From: Acephala macrosclerotiorum
Taxonomy: Eukaryota > Ascomycota > Leotiomycetes > Helotiales > Mollisiaceae
DNA: 64,000 bases
Assembly (NCBI GenBank): GCA_014904845.1
Contig: MU119262.1
Location: 62,001-126,000 of the forward strand
Reading direction: 5' to 3'
Shown: positions 10,416 through 22,003 of the stretch, one piece after another
Numbering within the stretch: position 1 is the first letter of the stretch
How the letters are laid out: every line of letters starts with the position of its first letter
Notes under the pieces: generated by a model
Seen by the model: only the letters and a program-made list of their open reading frames with translations
Databases searched by the model: none
Told to the model about the DNA's origin: nothing
Position numbers and translations under genes: made by a program

Positions 10416-12310
10416 ATGAGTAACCCCGTCGATTCTAAATCATATGGCGACGCCGCAGAGGTCGAGGCCACCGGGGGCATCTCCCAAGTGGAACATGTCT
10501 ACGACCTTGACGAGAAAGCGAAAATCTCCGATTACAAGGCGGATGCAGTCGAGGCAGAGAACACGGAGCACAACATGGGGGTGCTGGAGGCCGTTCGAGA
10601 GTACCCTATGGCTTCCTTTTGGGCGTTTGTCATGTCCTTCACGATTGTAAGCTACCTTCCCTCCCCTTCCCTCTCCCCCTTTCCACTTAACCTTTTCCTT
10701 TCCTCCGACGAGGAATCGCAGCTAACACTATCTTCAGATTATGGAGTCCTACGATGTCTTCCTCATCGGCAATTTCGTCGCTCTACCTGCGTTCAAAGAA
10801 AAATACGGTGTATATGACGCCACAATCAACGAACATGTCATCGTGACCAAGTGGCAGTCTGCGCTTCAAGTGTCTGGGCAGCTCGGTGCGCTTATCGGCG
10901 TCTTCCTCGCTGGTCCCCTCACCAGCCGTATCGGATACCGTTGGGCGACCTTGACCGGCCTCATGCTCTTGAACGTCTTCATCTTCGCGTTTTACTTTGC
11001 CGAGTCGCTTCCAGTCATTTTCGTGGCCCAGCTTCTCGAGGGCCTGCCATGGGGCATCTTCATTGCCAATGCGCCGGCATACTGCAGCGAGATCGTACCG
11101 ATCAAGCTGCGAGCCCCTGCTACCCAGATGCTGCAGATGTTCTGGGCGATTGGCAGTATCATCGTTGGTGCCGTCACCTACCGTTACAACGGTATAAATC
11201 ACGCAAGCGCCTACAAGTACGTGCTCATCCGCTTTACAAGCAAGTCCTTCGCTAACGAAAAGAAACCAGGATTCCCATTGCGCTTCAATGGATGTTCCCC
11301 ACCCCGCTCGCTATCCTCATCTTTTGTGCACCCGAGTCGCCATGGTGGCTGGTTCGAAAGGGACGTCTCCAAGAAGCGGCACATTCGGTCGAGCGCCTTG
11401 GACGCAAGTCGAGGGTGAATCCTGGTGAGACTGTCGCCATGATGCGCCGTGTCGTTGAGCTCGAGAAGTCTGTCAATGAGCCTAGCCACTTGGAACTGTT
11501 CAAAGGCACTGACCTCTACCGCACCCTCATTGTGTGCGGTGTGTACTTGGCACAAAACCTCACGGGTAACCTTATCGCTAATCAGGCCGTCTACTTCTTC
11601 GAGCGTGAGTCATCATCATCGCTGTTTTAAGTGAATGTATGTGCTAATCCAAGCGCAGAGGCCGGCGTGTCGACGAATACTGCCTTCGCCCTAGGTCTTA
11701 TCACCTCGGCCCTACAGATGATCTTCGTTATGCTTTCTTGGATCCTCACTACGTACTTTGGCCGACGTACTATCTACCTCTGGGGCTCGGGCTTCAACAC
11801 CCTCCTACTGGTCGCCCTCGGTGTTGCAGCCTCTGTCCCTGTTACCAAGGGGACTTCAGCTGCGACTGCAGCTTCTCTGGCGCAGGCGTCCTTGGGCCTT
11901 ATCATCTCTGTCCTGTTTACCTTGGGACCTGCGCCCGCCTCATGGGTCATTATTGGAGAAACGTCGTCCATCCGCCTTAGGCCTCTAACGACTGGAATGG
12001 GACGCGCTTCGTACTACATCATTGAGATTCCTTGCATCTTCCTAGGAAGTTATATGCTCAACCCGACGGTAGGACTCTTCTCCCTCCAAGTCTTGTGGTG
12101 ACAATTGCTGACATAGAGCAGGGCGGAAACCTTGGCGGCAAGTGCGGCTACGTCTGGGGTGCCACCGGTTTGCTTTGCTTGATCACGGCATACTTCTACT
12201 TGCCTGAGATGAAGGGTCTATCCTACCGCGAGATTGACATCATGTTCAAGCGTCGTGTCCCGGCTCGCAAGTGGAAGGAAACGGTTCTCGATGTGCAGGA
12301 TGACGAGTAG
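10416..12310 (+). CDS. MFS sugar transporter (alpha-glucoside/maltose permease type)
   Basis: Proton-coupled sugar permease of the plasma membrane. Five exons with four introns: 10647-10737, 11217-11269, 11605-11658 and 12069-12121, all GT-AG, with CTAAC-type branch sites. The spliced product is 547 residues. Seen in order: acidic cytosolic tail; helix 1 with IMESYDVFLIGNF; the GPLTSRIGYRW loop; PWGIFIANAPAYCSEIVPIK; PESPWWLVRKGR after helix 6; NLTGNLIANQAVYFFEQAG of helix 7; TTYFGRRTIYLWG; and the closing PEMKGLSYREID signature. This layout is that of the MAL/alpha-glucoside group, though the sugar is not proven. The frame is intact throughout. An AT island lies about 275 bp upstream. Confidence 0.92.
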
Positions 12311-13600
12311 ATGGAGATGTGGTTAGGAAGGCAGTGGCAGGACATGACCAGGAACGACACGTCGGTGGGTGGGGAACGAAGCACATGGATGCAGTTACAG
12401 TACTCTTAAATGTAGCAATGCCAATGCCTTACATTCGCTCGTGCCTGGTCCAGCTGTTTTTGGACCGAGATTCGATATTTACTCACCCGCTCCTGAGAAA
12501 ATATCGAATCTCAATCTCTGCCACCTTCCCTCTCTTGAATGTCCTCGATCTGCTGCTTAGTACCATCGTCTCGCTCCTGAGCGTCCTGGGTCTGCTGTGG
12601 CATGAAATTTTCCGTCTCCCGGAGCCCACTGCTAGGCTCTTTTCCTCGATTCTGATGCTCCAAAGCCCCGTCGTCCTGCTCTTTAGCCTCGTAGACCCGC
12701 GGTGGAATCCCGTCTTTCCGCCCTTGGAAAGTCTTGAAGCCAAATCCGGAGGGAGCTTAGACCAGTTTCCCCTCGACCCGGTCGGAAGACGGCAGGCCAT
12801 GTGTTTCCTCCTGTCGATCAAATATCGCAAACGCGGCTCGGTGTCATCTAACCCGCTGGGTGTGCGCTCGGCCGGTTCTACCCCGCACGTTTTATACCCC
12901 GCGCCGCGCATGAACCCCAAGCGGATGTTCTCCAGAAGGGGTAAAGCTACTTTGTAAAAGGGGGTCTGGTCTCGAACAGCCTCCCTTACACCCCCGAAGC
13001 TCCCCGAGCTCTATTTGACAGCTCTTCGCAGGCATGACTAGACTAGCTTTGCAGACGCCAGACGCCTCTTCCGAGGCAGGGGGGCTACCGTATTCATTTG
13101 TAAGCAGCAGATACCAAGAATCCATGCCCCCTAGCAAAATCAAAAAATGCAATTACACACCAGGATTTCGGACATTGCTGTATGTTGTCAGGAGAAGCTA
13201 GGACTGGAACACTACTGAAGGCATCTGACCGCGGCAGTGAGTGACTGCAAAAGTGGTTCGAATGTCTTGTGTACGCCAAATAATTTCCAAGCGCATACAC
13301 ACCACCTCGGCAGCATCTTCAATTGAATCTTAATTACTCAAACCCCAATGGAACTGCCTAGACAAAAACCTCCGTCGAGTTCTTGTGCTTTTGTCGTGAG
13401 GAGGGCGCACAACGGCGCAGGAAAAGCGTTGAGCGCTTGAGCGAGTCCCCTGCTTAGCCAGAAAATACCATGAATTCCACTGGAATAATACACGAACCTC
13501 TGCTCGTAAGTGCATAGAGTACTCTTCAGGGTCACCTAAAAGTCAGTACCGCATTCATGGTAGTTTTCTTCAGGAGCTGCTTAAGCTACGTTGTAGTGAT
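12311..13600. other. 3' region and intergenic DNA; open frames on both strands, unresolved
   Basis: Between 12370 and 12960 frames stay open on both strands. One minus-strand frame (about 12780 to 12500) is rich in E, Q, D and R and reads like a hydrophilic exon, but it has stops at both ends and no start. The plus-strand 212-codon frame from 12319 is probably the permease 3' UTR and beyond. I assign no gene. Confidence 0.35.
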
Positions 13601-13601
13601 T

Positions 13602-13705
13602 TGCTCAGGGCGCTCAGGATACTCAGGCGAGTCGACTGAGCTGAGGGTGAGCCGAGGGTGAGTATGCTGGAGCAGGGCCTGAGCAGAGCCTGAGCATCCT
13701 GAGCA
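13602..13705 (+). repeat. Left cluster of GCTCAGG / CCTGAGC motifs
   Basis: Within about 100 bp the heptamer GCTCAGG occurs twice and its reverse CCTGAGC three times, with near-copies between them. One part, CGAGGGTGAGTATGCT, recurs inverted at 15.15 kb with one mismatch. It looks like the subterminal repeat array of a DNA transposon. Confidence 0.5.
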
Positions 13706-13880
13706 CCATAATGTGGAACCCATTTGGCCTCCTGTGTGCCCCGGCTACAGTTCCCTTACCGAATTTTGCTCCGGAATCGGTTTCTGCTCTCTTACTAAGT
13801 GCCTGCTGGAGCAATTTTGGATCCCTCTTATCAAGGAGTAAAATAGCGGCTATAGGTTTTCATCTAGTTACTCTACGAAC

Positions 13881-14092
13881 TAGGCTGCTCGTTTTTTCCC
13901 CCATGGGGCCCCACGAGGACGTGCGGCCTGAGGAAGCTTGAATATTATAAGCTTCAATAAAGAGGTGCGAAAAGGCTCGGGCTTAAATAATCGGAAATTG
14001 AGCTTTTTAGTAAAATTACTCGCGGATTTTTAATTGATGCAAGGATCTAAACATGTCGTGGGGCCCCATTTGGGGGAAAAACGAGCAGCCTA
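13881..14092. mobile_element. MITE-like element, copy 1 (TAGGCTGCTCG ends)
   Basis: A 212 bp element with imperfect inverted ends of about 38 bp. Each begins TAGGCTGCTCGT, then a T/C run and TGGGGCCCCACGA. The flanks are CTACGAAC on the left and CTAGTACGAAC on the right, consistent with an 8 bp target duplication in which the right copy gained 3 bp. An 8 bp duplication fits hAT-type transposition. It has no coding capacity. A second element with the same ends sits in the reductase gene at 29.06-29.37 kb. Confidence 0.65.
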
Positions 14093-15111
14093 CTAGTACG
14101 AACCCCTTTCTGTTCACCGCATTGATAGAATAAAGTCTTCGCCGGAAAGATGAGATTGCTTCCTTGCACTGTGGTTGTTACATCAACTAGAAGCCGTAGC
14201 GCGCCACGCCAGCTGGGGTTCTCCCTAAGCAACTTGCTGGCAGGTTGCCACCGGTCTCATGTAATATCGGCTCTCCATTCTCAGAGAGAAAGAACTTCCA
14301 TGTGGCTGTACCCCCACATTACGGCTTCTGCCGAGGTATTTGGATCCTGTTATAATTTGGTCTTTAGCACTAAGTACTAACAGCGATTCGTCGTAAACTT
14401 GAGCTCTTATCGACGCCGCGCGATTCATGAGAATATAACGGCTTGTGCCAGGAAGCTCCGAGGCAGCCCGCAAACTTTGCATCTTCAAATATTGGTGGAC
14501 CCTCCACACATACTATAATGGTACCTCCTCGGATCGCTTTACCTGAGTTCATCTTGATAAGGCAGAATATGTTGTTTCTAAGAGCAACATCTAGCTAAAT
14601 TAGTTCGCGGTCGCCGGGTTAAGGAGCTTGAGAGCTGTGTAGCCTGTTCTGAGCTGAAGAGAACCAGCGCGGAAAGAAGATCAGCTGGCTCGAACAGGGA
14701 CAGCCGCAGGTATCTACATATGTATGCAAGTTTGTGTGTAAGCATATCCGTGGATCAAATGCAGGAGCTCTAGGCGCAGCCCCTTCTTGCAGGAAGAGGC
14801 GAATGTCTTCATGGTTGACTGATCGAAAAGCTGAGGTATTCAACTGCTCAAGGCTCAATAGCTAAATCCCAAACTCCCCCTTACATTTGAAACCGAACCC
14901 CCCTCCCTCCGGTAGTCTAACGACAACCCAATAACTTCTGCTATATCAACGTAGATCTCTTCACCAGCCTGCTCTCTCCGCTAAATCAATGTTAGATCTC
15001 TTTGAGACGCAGGATGAGGCCACCCAGTTTGAAGTTGAGGAAGGAGAATGTAGCCAGGCTGCAAGGGAGCTAAATCTACCTCATAAAGGTGTCCAAATAG
15101 CTCCTCAAAGC
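14093..15111. other. Non-coding DNA between the repeat clusters
   Basis: About 1 kb without any recognisable protein or RNA gene, bounded by the two inverted GCTCAGG clusters. It may be the interior of an old non-autonomous element. Confidence 0.35.
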
Positions 15112-15186
15112 ATGCTCAGGTTGCGATAATGCTATGCTCAGGATACTCACCCTCGCTCAGGTTCAAGCGGCCGCTGCTCAGGCCCG
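15112..15186 (-). repeat. Right cluster of GCTCAGG motifs, inverted to the left cluster
   Basis: Four copies of GCTCAGG in 75 bp, all in one orientation, plus AGGATACTCACCCTCG, the reverse complement of a block in the left cluster with one mismatch. Together the clusters bracket about 1.58 kb. Confidence 0.5.
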
Positions 15187-15237
15187 TAGACTAAACTGGA
15201 ACCAGCTGAAGAAAATTAATCCCGAGTCTATGGGTAC

Positions 15238-17416
15238 TTAAACTAGTACAATCGTCGATCTTGGTAAACTCTCAAGTATGTCTTTTGCATGCTCAAATTT
15301 CTTTTCCATTTCGTCTTCAAAGTTCTCGTCAAACATAGAACTATGGGGACCAGGGATGGAATACCAGAACATTTCAATGTGTGCTAGATATGCGACGCCT
15401 AGCCTCCTGTATCGGGATGTTCCTGGTGCACTCTCAACGCAGAGTACGTCGAATCTGAGGTTATCATGGCTATAAGACAGAGGAATGACGAGGGTCTCGT
15501 CATTTACACTCCCGTGGCCACGCATGGAAAGCCGAGGGGGTTGGCCGTTAGGGATGCCAGGGGCCTTGCTGAACATGTCTAGATCGAGCTCGAAAAACTC
15601 TGCTGCAATTTCGTGTAGCGGCGGAGCATTTGGTGTTTTATCCAACTCAGTACCTAGTTCTCTTTGACGCTCGTGTATTGATCTGACCGCCCTTTTCCCT
15701 TCATCATTCATCATCTGAAATGGGTCAGGGGTCCAGTAGCCTAGATCGCCTAGACGGATGAGAGGGGCGACAAGTGTGATGCTGGCCTCGCCTCGTATCT
15801 GCCCCATTCTGTGCTGGTCGCCAACATCGACTATTATGTCTAACACAGTCACAAACTCAAGCGGCAGTGTATTACTGCTTGTAGCGTAGCGCACTGGTGC
15901 GGGCATTGACGCCCACGTCCAAGTGGGAAGAGCCTTTGTTGCCACACTTCTTGGCTTGCTCCGCTTTGATGCCCATGAATCAGTGCGCCAGCAAAGATCC
16001 AATAGAAGTGTTCTTTCCCACAGGCCCAACAGGAACTGATCACTTGGCCGCAACTGCTCCATCCACTGGGTTATGGACGAGAGTGCTGGGATTCTGTCGT
16101 CCTCGAACGTCAACGAGAGACTCGAGTAAGAGACGACTTTCCTATGCCAGTCTATCTCAGGGTTTTCCGGAAATAAAACTGAATTCTTTTCCGAGTGGTT
16201 GCGATCATATGTGCCGCTTTCACTTCGAATCCCTCGCGAACAGTCCCATATCACCTCGTTGGCGGCAAAGTGCAACTTTCGAGTTGACAGCTGCATTTCC
16301 TGATAGACCCAGCCGCGCTGCAACAGTGGCCAATCCGGGCCTTCTCTGAAAGCGTGCTGCTTCATTCTCACATGAATTCCGGGGTTGTTGGGGAGTAAGC
16401 CTCCCTTGTACAGAGGTTCAGCGTGCGTATAGCAGCCTCCCGAACTATCCTTGGCACTGGTTGCAGCAATGGTAAAGACCGCGTCCCGATAATAAACTCC
16501 CATGCATGGTGCCTCGCGATTCCAGTCTTCAGTGCTGTCTTGAATGATACATAGAGCATCGATCCAGAGCAGATAGATGCCTAGCCGTCGGCATATGTCG
16601 ATCGCGTCTTTGAAGTTCTGAGGGAGCTGCTGGTAAGGTATGTGGATTCGGAAGTCTGCCATATTTTCCTTCGTTAATCGAAGCATGTGGGTGACAGAAC
16701 CCCAACAGTGACTGAGGCAGGCGTAGCGTCCTCTCGGAGCGTCCTCTCGTAGTTTGACGTGGTGGTTGCTTACATCGAGCAATCTAGACGGACGTCGACA
16801 TGGGATGTTGGTAAGTGCCTGAATCGAATGGCATTTTTCGTGGTTCGTCAGGCAATCTGAAAGCCATTTTCGGATATTTCCAAAGGTTTCCTCGGAGTCA
16901 GTTTGACCGGGGACGACCTTGAGGTGCTTTTTCCCTTCTCGAGCGTTGGTGTTTTCATAGAAAGAGGATCTCCCTATCATATATATCAGTTGACTTACTG
17001 TTACGCCCTTTGTAATAAACTCGTTTAAGTTGAATCTCGCAGAGTAGAGAACGAAGCTCGTTAGATTTCGAATGCGCACCTGATAAGTCGAGGAACTCAA
17101 TTTCCCTAAAACCGGATTGGTCCCAAAGCTCTATGAGGAGCCCATTTCCAAAACTAATGCTCTTAATCGGCTGTTCAGACCCAGGCAAATTGGAGATAGC
17201 CCAGTGAACAGCATCAAGCATCACACCACAGAAGCGGCATCCGTGAGCGGCAGAATTCTTGAGCCTCTCAAGTCTGCAATTATTGTACATTGGATAGAAG
17301 TCAATTAAAGATGAGCTCTTGTCATGATTGCAAAGCGAGCATTGGTGATCTTGAGCGGTAGTCGTCGGAGAGGGATCGTACCGTTCATTTGCGATAATCC
17401 AGTCGTATCCGCTCAT
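15238..17416 (-). CDS. HET-domain protein (heterokaryon incompatibility)
   Basis: Predicted cytosolic HET protein. The HET domain is related to TIR-like signalling folds and triggers cell death in non-self recognition between fungal strains. 704 residues from two exons joined over a 64 bp intron (16935-16998, GTAAGT to GAAG, phase 1). Exon 1 (16999-17416) carries a cysteine-rich start: DHQCSLCNH, then HGCRFCG. The HET core follows: YACLSHCWGS, then PQNFKDAIDICRRLGIYLLW with IDALCIIQDSTEDWNREA, and FTIAATSAKDSSGGC. GWVYQEMQLSTR closes the domain. The C-terminal half has no recognised domain, except PTWTWASM, common in this family. No frame break. A dead HET gene lies 1.4 kb upstream in the opposite orientation. 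Confidence 0.92.
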
Positions 17417-17639
17417 CGCCGCCTAAAAAAGAAAAATGACTAGCCTAAAAGGGAGAGTATAGAGTTTCCCACAGGCTTATGATTCAGAGGATTTAGAATG
17501 TGGTGCCTAATATAAAGAATCCAGGTTGAAAAGGGAAAGAGGAAGTGGGCACTGTTGCCTATTATCGAGTTCTAACAAGTCTTAACTGTCACGGCTGCGA
17601 TGGACACGTGGCGAGGCGAAGCTTATGAAAAGTGTTAAA

Positions 17640-18300
17640 GCGTACTTAGTCGCCTAAGGCACCCAGCGCTCGTTTCATGCACGTTTCACCAGTAGACCTT
17701 TTATGTGGCTTGAATGCTCTCATAGTTTATTTTATATAATTGACAATATATATAATTTGCTTTAATTAAGTTTTTTATACGACTTTTTACGTTTATTGCT
17801 TATATTAATAATATTACTTATTCGATTAATTAAAATCGTAATATTTAATAAAAAATTATTATAATACTCGTTACGTATTAAAATTACAAGTAGTAATACG
17901 TAGTAAAAAACGAATTTATATTTTAGCGCTTTTTATAAATATTTGTTTTTTATTTAATTTAAATTTTTTTTTATTAATATAATTATATTTTATTTTTTAA
18001 ACTATTAAATAAAAATCATTTAATTAATATTAATAAAATATATTATAATAATTAAAAAAATAAAAAAATAAATTTTTATTTTATTTTTTATAATATTATT
18101 ATTAAAATTTAATAAAAATAATATAAAAAATTAAAAATTAAAATATGTAATAATTTTGCTTAAAATAATTAGACTTACTTAAGTAAGTTGCTTAGGGTGA
18201 GTACTCAAAGTACTTAGGGTGCCTAGGTTACTTAGATAAGTTAACTAAACCAAAGATAATTAGCGCCTAAGCAAGAGCAGCAAGCTTACTAACCGTATAC
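17640..18300. repeat. AT-rich island with imperfect inverted ends
   Basis: The core (about 17720-18180) is nearly pure A/T. Both edges keep normal base composition and resemble each other in inverse: CTTAGTCGCCTAAGGCACCC near 17646 and, reversed, CTAAGTAACCTAGGCACCC near 18225. This suggests a RIP-eroded transposon or MITE with terminal inverted repeats. No coding trace is left. Confidence 0.5.
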
Positions 18301-18790
18301 GGCGCTAAATAACCAGAAATTGATTCATGATACCGCGTAACGCAAACTTTTACGAAAATCTTGGCAGATGGTAAGATTGGGCAAGAGATCACCTACAGCA
18401 GCAAGGCTCTCCAAACATTTCAAGAGACCTTAGAAGAAGATGGGGTGGTGGACCGCTCATTTCCATTCGAACATCCTGAATCGCAACAACAGGGCATTGG
18501 CGCGAAAATACGGCATTGGATATACAGAAATTGGTGGGCATTTCCACATCCTAAATCCCCATTCCAGCTTCCTGGCTTTGGAGTTCGACTTGGATGAGGC
18601 CCACGTATCCACGATGCGCTAGGGAACGAAGGTGGCAGGGTATGTTTTCGCGGCAGTCCTATCCGTTTGTTCACTGAACCCAGTACGATTAGAGCACTCT
18701 TAAACATCAAATTTAGTTAACTTTTCTACAGCCAGCACCTTAGACTCGTGGATTCCTGGTCGGTGATTTGATATTGACCAAAGAGCAGGG

Positions 18791-20809
18791 TTGATATTTG
18801 AACAGGTAGAGAAGTGGCTCAGTCTTTGCGGCAAGAATCACACATGTGCCTGCCTCGAAACAACCCTGCCAATACGTGTGCTTGACCTAGGTACTGTAGA
18901 AGGGCAAATGGTGCTCAAAGCAAAAGAGGGCCCAACTGTAGGTCAGTTCGTCTTAGCTAGTGAGCTAGACTCATCCGAAGTCATCCGTAGTTCGTAAATC
19001 AATCCATCAATTAATGAGTAGAGTAAGTGAGCAAAAGGATGCTTGATTGTTAGCTAGGATTATAAGATGCTAGATCTCTTATATCCATAACCAGATCACG
19101 TGCAGCGGCACTAGTCCAAATGCGAATCAACAACACCAACCTGCCACAGTACAGTGTCCGAGTCAAACAGGATTAGGCTCTTTGAAACGCATGGGATCTC
19201 AGCTCGATACATCGCACTCAGTCACTCGTGGGGAAAATCTCCTACGATAACGACAACTGCTGGGACGTTTCGGGCACACTGCAAGGTATTCCAATATCGA
19301 AACTGCCCAAAACGTTTCGTGAAGCAATCATAATTACCAAAAGGCTAAAGATCCGATACCTGTGGGATCGATTCACTGTGTATTATTCAGGGGAGCCGTG
19401 AAGATTGGGAGTGTGAATCAGCCCGAATGAGTGATGTCTATTCGAAGTCTTATTTGACCATCGCCGCATCAGGCTCGGTAGACAGCAATACAAGCTGCTT
19501 CCAACCTCAGACAATTACAGTCCAATTCCCATCAGATTGTAGATCAACTGGATTTGCAGAACCCCGCACCACCGCTGTGCAAATTCAGACTGAGATTGAT
19601 GATTTGGGGTCTTCAACCATAAATATGTCTAAGGAGTGGATGCCGACATCACGTTGAGAGCAAACACCAAGAGCATACGAGATTGGAAGCTTCGGCAACT
19701 ATTTCAACCCTGTAGGGGAACAACCTCTAAGCTCCCGTGCATAGACCTTACAAGAACGTTATCTTTCGCCACGGGTTCTTCACTATGCCACGGATCAACT
19801 TTATATTCAATGAAAGGGGGGGATATACGCTCAAGTTAGTGCATATTTTGCAAATCTCTACACTATATCATCTGTCATCGACCGCCAGACGTCGAAGGCC
19901 GTGTCTCCGTCCACGGGACGCATAATGTCGGCGATGCCAGGTCTCAGTGCACATGAACCGTCGAGCGCAGCCAGCGGTCGCAAGAAAGCCGGGTGGCCAT
20001 TCGTCGTTGAGCAGTATAGCAGAAGAAAATCTCACCTATGAGACCGATAAGCTACCAGCTTTGGCCGGGTTGGCTAGAGAGATTGTAAATAAGACTGGTG
20101 ACACTTATTTAGCGGGACTGTGGAAGAATACAGTTTTGGAAGGAGTACTGTGGCGGACATATCTTAGAGAAGAGGTGGAAGTGTTTCACGATGACAGTCT
20201 ATCACCCAGACTAGCGGTGACTTTTGGCAGAAAGCTATCGGACTTTCGTTACCCTTCAACATACCAAACCCCATCATAGTCATGGGCCTCTGTCGATGCA
20301 AGCATCCGTTTCGAAACCATCAACCCTGATCATCTAGTAGCGCAGTACATTCATTCTTATCTTGAACCTACTGGCATGGATATCTATGGTGGTTTGAAAT
20401 CTGGTTGGCTTAGTATTCGAGTAAGTAATGTTTTTCTGTCAAGATTACTCAGCTTCTAACAGACAATCAGGGACCACTCTTCGAAATAAATAAAGATCCG
20501 ATTAGAACTTTTTATCCAAATAGAACTGGAGTTCTGCTTGAATATAAGGGAGAAACATTTAAAGGAACCGCCTTTTCGACCAGGTATCTCACTTCAGGTG
20601 CTTCGCACTGTTCATAGATAGTGAAAACGCACTTCTCTTAGAAAGGACGAACGAGGAAGATTCTAAGTTCCGACGCATCGGTTTAGGACTGTTTATTCGA
20701 ATAGATGATCAAGAGGCTAAAATGAAAAGGTCTGGTCTGTTTTTAAGCAAGGGTACAATTGGTCTTGTCAATAGAAACGACGAGTGTACCACAGTAATAA
20801 TCGTCTAAT
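18791..20809 (+). pseudogene. HET-domain pseudogene
   Basis: A second HET gene, decayed. Traces in order: FEQVEKWLSLCGKNHTCACL and VLDLGTVEGQMVLKA (about 18797-18930); ARYIALSHSWGKSPT (about 19198); LPKTFREAIIITKRLKIRYL (about 19297); then a frameshift inside the WIDSLCII motif; REDWECESARMSDVYSKSYL with TIAASGS (about 19395); DFRYPSTYQTPS, then TAG, then SWASVDAS (about 20240-20300). That TAG sits where TGG (tryptophan of PSWSWAS) is expected. The end, RRIGLGLFIRID, is near 20670. The large gap between about 18950 and 19180 and several frameshifts show it cannot work. Order and motifs match the intact HET gene family, not a close copy of the neighbour. Confidence 0.8.
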
Positions 20810-21429
20810 AGATTTCACTATTTTATTCTTGTGGTAATATTGAGAGCCTTGCCATCTGCCAGCAAGCCAAGCAAATAATGCAGTATCCAAAAGTTGTGAG
20901 GAGTAATTCTAGATGAGCTGCGGAAAACGAGATACGTTGGGCAAAGTAGCATACAAGTAACGAGAAACACAGATACCATTGCGAGAGTGGGTCGTGCATG
21001 AGGATTTGACTCCATGATGAGCGATCCGATAGAATTGAGAAAGCAAATTGATTTCAGTGGGAAAGAATTATCTGACTGATTTTGAATGATGACAGCTGCT
21101 GATAGTCCAAGTTTCAAACAAGTATGCCTTAGAGGAATTTGTTTAGTTGGGGACCTCTTGTGCCTGTTATGGTTTATTGCTAGCAGACAAGGGCTGTGCT
21201 AGTGCCGATGCCGATGGTTTGACATTAGCCCAGGATGTACGCCGGCCCCTTTCTAATATGAAAGGAGTCAATATCAAATTCTGTGGTGAGCAATACGGAG
21301 GAACTCGTAGTAGAGTTCGAAATATGGGCTTTAATAGTAGCTGATGTTCCAATATACGAGAACAAAACAATGGGTCTTTCATCTTCACTGTCCTATGAAT
21401 GTTCAATTTCGATTGAAATATGAGTACCA
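20810..21429. other. Intergenic, no gene seen
   Basis: Only short frames with no family pattern. It separates two relics. Confidence 0.4.
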
Positions 21430-22003
21430 ATCATAGCAGCGGCTATAGATCCCTCCAGAAAGCATGAACACAACAAGGAAAACGTGGAAGAGAAAGACCT
21501 CTCTAACTACTACGGCTTGGTGAGAACGAACCCTCGACTCGTTGCGCAGGCAAATAAGCCAAAAAAAAAATCCGATTGACGACGACTGATCGTTGGGGAA
21601 ATCTCATACACGCCCCGAAGACGCAGTGCGTGCTTGAAGATCGCCATCACCTCAACCGAAAGCTAGAGGGTTTGAGCACGACAATCATCGAGATTCTACA
21701 ATCCATGAAACCAAGCAAGTGGATTTCAGTGAACTATCTCAGGATAAGGTACTCATCAAAGACTCCCTTCTCAACCCTGCGGTTGTCTGGATCTCAGTTC
21801 AGGTTGGGGAGGTTTCCAGAGCTGAAGGACAACGAATCGTCGACGAGGTGGAAGAAGCCCTTATCAAGTAAGTTGAAATGCGTCTGCACCACTAGAATAT
21901 ATCAAATGAGGCTTAAAGCTAACTCGGTTCTAGAGCTGATCTTCCCAACGTTGAGGTTGAGATGATGGAAAGCAAGGGTTGTTGGGAAGACCCATCGAGA
22001 TAG
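21430..22003 (+). pseudogene. Remnant of a fungal protein of unknown function
   Basis: Two coding pieces in different frames. The first (about 21430-21575) reads DPSRKHEHNKENVEEKDLSN then YYGLVRTNPRLVAQ and ends in an A-run with a stop. The second (about 21615-22003) reads VDFSELSQDKVLIKD then LLNPAVVWISVQVGEVS and VDEVEEALIK. It crosses a normal intron (about 21868-21933, GTAAGT to TTCTAG) and ends DLPNVEVEMMESKGCWEDPS. This pattern of YYGLxxxxPRLVA followed by WIxVxxG and a short beta-strand tail is one I know from common ascomycete hypothetical proteins. No function is known to me. No start codon survives in frame. Confidence 0.5.

Noticed and set aside
12319..12957. 212-codon open frame on the plus strand after the permease
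   Set aside because: It starts 9 bp after the permease stop, has no family pattern, and fits 3' UTR.
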